Shown here: positions 62,190-64,000 of the stretch, piece after piece | How the letters are laid out: each line of letters starts with the position of its first letter | How positions within the stretch are numbered: position 1 is the first letter of the stretch | Assembly (NCBI GenBank): GCA_965197635.1 | Contig: CBDANN010000008.1 | Span: 1,116,001-1,180,000 of the forward strand | Length of the DNA: 64,000 nucleotides | Direction: 5' to 3' | Source of the DNA: Bin87 sp965197635 | GTDB taxonomy: Bacteria; Chloroflexota; Dehalococcoidia; Lucifugimonadales; UBA3495 | The notes under the pieces: model-generated | Told to the model about the DNA's origin: nothing | What the model saw: the letters and a program-made list of their open reading frames with translations, nothing else | Databases searched by the model: none | Position numbers and translations under genes: made by a program

Positions 62190-63406
62190 TGGCCACTCAA
62201 ACCCTTCCCCAGACCGAGCGAGAGGAGCTCATCAGCGGCAGCGAAGCTATCGCCATCGCCTGTTCCCTCGCCGATGTTGACGTAATTACCGCTTATCCCA
62301 TCCGGCCTTACGACACTGTCATGCAGTACGTGTCCAAGCTGAAGGCCGACGGCGCTCTCGATTGCGACTTTATCGTCGCGGAGAGCGAACACTCCCAGTT
62401 TGAAATCGTCAAGCACGCTTCCGCCGTCGGCGCCCGCACCTTCTGCGGGTCCAGCGGGGTAGGCTGGTTCTATGCCTTTGAGGCCATCACCGTCACGGCC
62501 GGTTTGCGCCTACCCGTGGTCGCCATGGTGGGCAACCGCGCCCTCGACGATCCCGGCGCTTTCGGTGTCGAGCACAACGACGCTATGGCCGTCCGCGATT
62601 TGGGTTGGATGCTCTACTGGGTGGGCACGGCGCAGGAAGCAATGGACACTGCGCTGCTGGCTTGGCGCGTTGCCGAAGACCCCCGCGTTTTCCTGCCCAT
62701 GGCAATTTCCTGCGACGGATCGTTCCTAACCCACTCTCAGGCCATCGTCAACGTCCCCACCCAGGAGCAGGTGGACCAATTCCTGCCCCAATACGACCGG
62801 GGTCGCCTGCAACTGCATCCTGACAATCCCATCACGGTGGCGCCTCAAGTCAACGAGGACTGGCTCATGGAAATTCGTCGTCAGACCGACGACGCCATGC
62901 GACGCACCAGCGATGTGATCCGGGAAGCCTACGATGAGTTCAAGCAACTCTTCGGCCGCGGCGATGACAGCCCATTCATTGAAGAGTATATGACCGAAGA
63001 CGCCGACATCGTCCTCGTCGGCATGGGTACTCTGGCCATGCCCGTCCGCGTCGCGGTCCGCCGGATGCGCGAACAGGGCAAGAAGGTCGGTTTCGTGCGC
63101 GTCAAGTTCTTCCGCCCCTTCGCCACCGAGGAGGTCCGGGAGGCGCTCAGCCACTGCAAGGCCGTTGGCGTCATCGACCGCGACTATTCCTACGGTTCAC
63201 CATCCTACGGCGGTGTGCTGTTCAACGAAATCCGCTCCGCGCTATACACCCTCGATAACCGCCCGCTGGTGCAGAGTTTCATCGCCGGTTTGGGAGGACG
63301 CGAAATCCTGGTGCGCGACGTCGAAGAAATGACCGCCATGGTCCAGGAGTCCATCGACTCTGGAAAAGTCAAGGAAGAAAACACCTGGATAGGTGTCCGG
63401 GATTAG
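62189..63406 (+). CDS. 2-oxoacid:ferredoxin oxidoreductase alpha subunit
   Basis: 405 residues. ELISGSEAIAIACSLADVDV, ITAYPIRPYDTVMQYVSKLK, ESEHSQFEIVKHASAVGART and GMGTLAMPVRVAVRRM are the PorA PYR-domain blocks. It binds the TPP pyrimidine and partners with the beta subunit. Which 2-oxoacid is used is not clear; pyruvate is most likely. Confidence 0.88.
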   Translation: MATQTLPQTEREELISGSEAIAIACSLADVDVITAYPIRPYDTVMQYVSKLKADGALDCDFIVAESEHSQFEIVKHASAVGARTFCGSSGVGWFYAFEAITVTAGLRLPVVAMVGNRALDDPGAFGVEHNDAMAVRDLGWMLYWVGTAQEAMDTALLAWRVAEDPRVFLPMAISCDGSFLTHSQAIVNVPTQEQVDQFLPQYDRGRLQLHPDNPITVAPQVNEDWLMEIRRQTDDAMRRTSDVIREAYDEFKQLFGRGDDSPFIEEYMTEDADIVLVGMGTLAMPVRVAVRRMREQGKKVGFVRVKFFRPFATEEVREALSHCKAVGVIDRDYSYGSPSYGGVLFNEIRSALYTLDNRPLVQSFIAGLGGREILVRDVEEMTAMVQESIDSGKVKEENTWIGVRD

Positions 63407-63416
63407 GAGTGCCGCT

Positions 63417-64000
63417 ATGACTACCATGACCCAAGACCTCCCCCAGGTTAGGGGCGTTAAACAGATCCCGGTGTATGAGGGCTTCACCTCCGGGCACCGC
63501 ACCTGTCAGGGCTGTGAATCCGCCCTCGTAATGCGGCTGATGATCAAGGCCGCCGGTCCTCGCACCATCGTTGTCGGCAGTACCGGCTGCATGTACGTGG
63601 CCAACACCACTTACTACAGCACCCCGTGGGTGGTGCCGTGGATGCACACTCAGCTGGGTTCCAGCGGTTCCGCCGCCACGGGCACCGCCGCCGGCCTGGC
63701 CTCCCTGATGCGCAAGGGCAAGATGCAGGAAGAGCCCATCAACGTCATCGCGTTTTGCGGCGACGGTGGTGGCGTGGACATGGGCCTCTCGGCCATCTCC
63801 GCCGCGTTGCAGCACGACGAGTACAACCTGCTCATCCTTTGCTACGACAACGAATCCTACGCCAACACTGACATCCAGGTGTCCGGCTCCAGCCCGTGGG
63901 GCGCCAACTCCACTTTCTCGCCTCCCGGCAAGGTTCATCGCATCATGAACCGCCGCTGGAAGAAGAACACCGTGCCTATGCTGGCGGCCGGTCACCCCGA
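63417..64000 (+). CDS. 2-oxoacid:ferredoxin oxidoreductase beta subunit, 5' part
   Basis: 194 residues in the window, cut off by the window end. GHRTCQGCESALVMRLMIKA and GSTGCMYVANTTYYSTPWVV carry two 4Fe-4S Cys sites. IAFCGDGGGVDMGLSAISAA and LCYDNESYANT are the TPP-binding GDGG...N motif. It completes the oxidoreductase with the two upstream genes. GGAGT lies 7 bases before the ATG. Confidence 0.88.
   Translation, partial: MTTMTQDLPQVRGVKQIPVYEGFTSGHRTCQGCESALVMRLMIKAAGPRTIVVGSTGCMYVANTTYYSTPWVVPWMHTQLGSSGSAATGTAAGLASLMRKGKMQEEPINVIAFCGDGGGVDMGLSAISAALQHDEYNLLILCYDNESYANTDIQVSGSSPWGANSTFSPPGKVHRIMNRRWKKNTVPMLAAGHP

Overview
This 64 kb window comes from a high-GC bacterium and reads like a Chloroflexota genome, most likely of the Dehalococcoidia/SAR202 type. 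That placement is an inference. It rests on gene content (CaiB/BaiF CoA-transferases, many short-chain dehydrogenases, a CobN plus ChlI/D-like chelatase, HisZ, the ferredoxin-dependent 2-oxoacid oxidoreductase set) and on dense families of short dispersed hairpin repeats. No rRNA, tRNA or CRISPR array was found.

Layout. 1-6.7 kb: end of an epimerase-like gene, an SbcD-like nuclease, a P1-family peptidase, a DUF2520 protein, a decayed pentapeptide-type gene and a minus-strand ABC-F ATPase. 6.9-21.5 kb: an insertion-sequence graveyard with IS630, IS1380, IS4/IS701-like, IS110, IS5 and IS701 elements, several nested in one another. It is broken only by a small membrane protein, RNase PH and a decayed BrnT/BrnA toxin-antitoxin pair. 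Terminal repeats, target duplications and restored reading frames give a partial order of insertion. 21.7-30.8 kb: a B12 locus with a sigma70-type promoter, cobalamin riboswitch, terminator hairpin, CbiE-like methyltransferase, CobN, CbtB/CbtA cobalt transporter and a fused ChlI-ChlD-like chelatase partner, plus three unassigned small genes. 30.8-36.7 kb: glycyl-tRNA synthetase, biotin ligase, two SDRs (one lacking its catalytic residues), a NucS-like nuclease-fold protein and two HEPN-like small proteins. 36.7-43 kb: hisZ-hisG-(zinc phospholipase C-like)-hisD-hisC-hisB. 43-50 kb: crotonase, NfeD/stomatin pair, MeaB GTPase, SDR. 50-60 kb, mostly minus strand: a cysteinyl-tRNA synthetase fused to a family-2 glycosyltransferase, a two-domain CoA-transferase, an FAD oxidoreductase, an acetolactate-synthase-like TPP enzyme. 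61-64 kb: 2-oxoacid:ferredoxin oxidoreductase gamma/delta fusion, alpha, and the start of beta.

The genes that most clearly work together are the B12 set (cobalt uptake plus aerobic-type cobalt insertion under riboswitch control), the histidine operon, the NfeD/stomatin membrane pair and the oxidoreductase subunits. The most unusual features are the CysRS-glycosyltransferase fusion, 24-25 bp palindromic elements inserted inside several transposase genes, a dispersed repeat that seems to supply the ribosome-binding site and start codon of an SDR gene, and the conserved noncoding leaders of two tandem IS110 copies that may encode bridge RNAs. Several genes carry single frameshifts or in-frame stops. 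Some are clearly old decay, but in otherwise intact genes a sequencing or assembly error cannot be excluded from one sequence.
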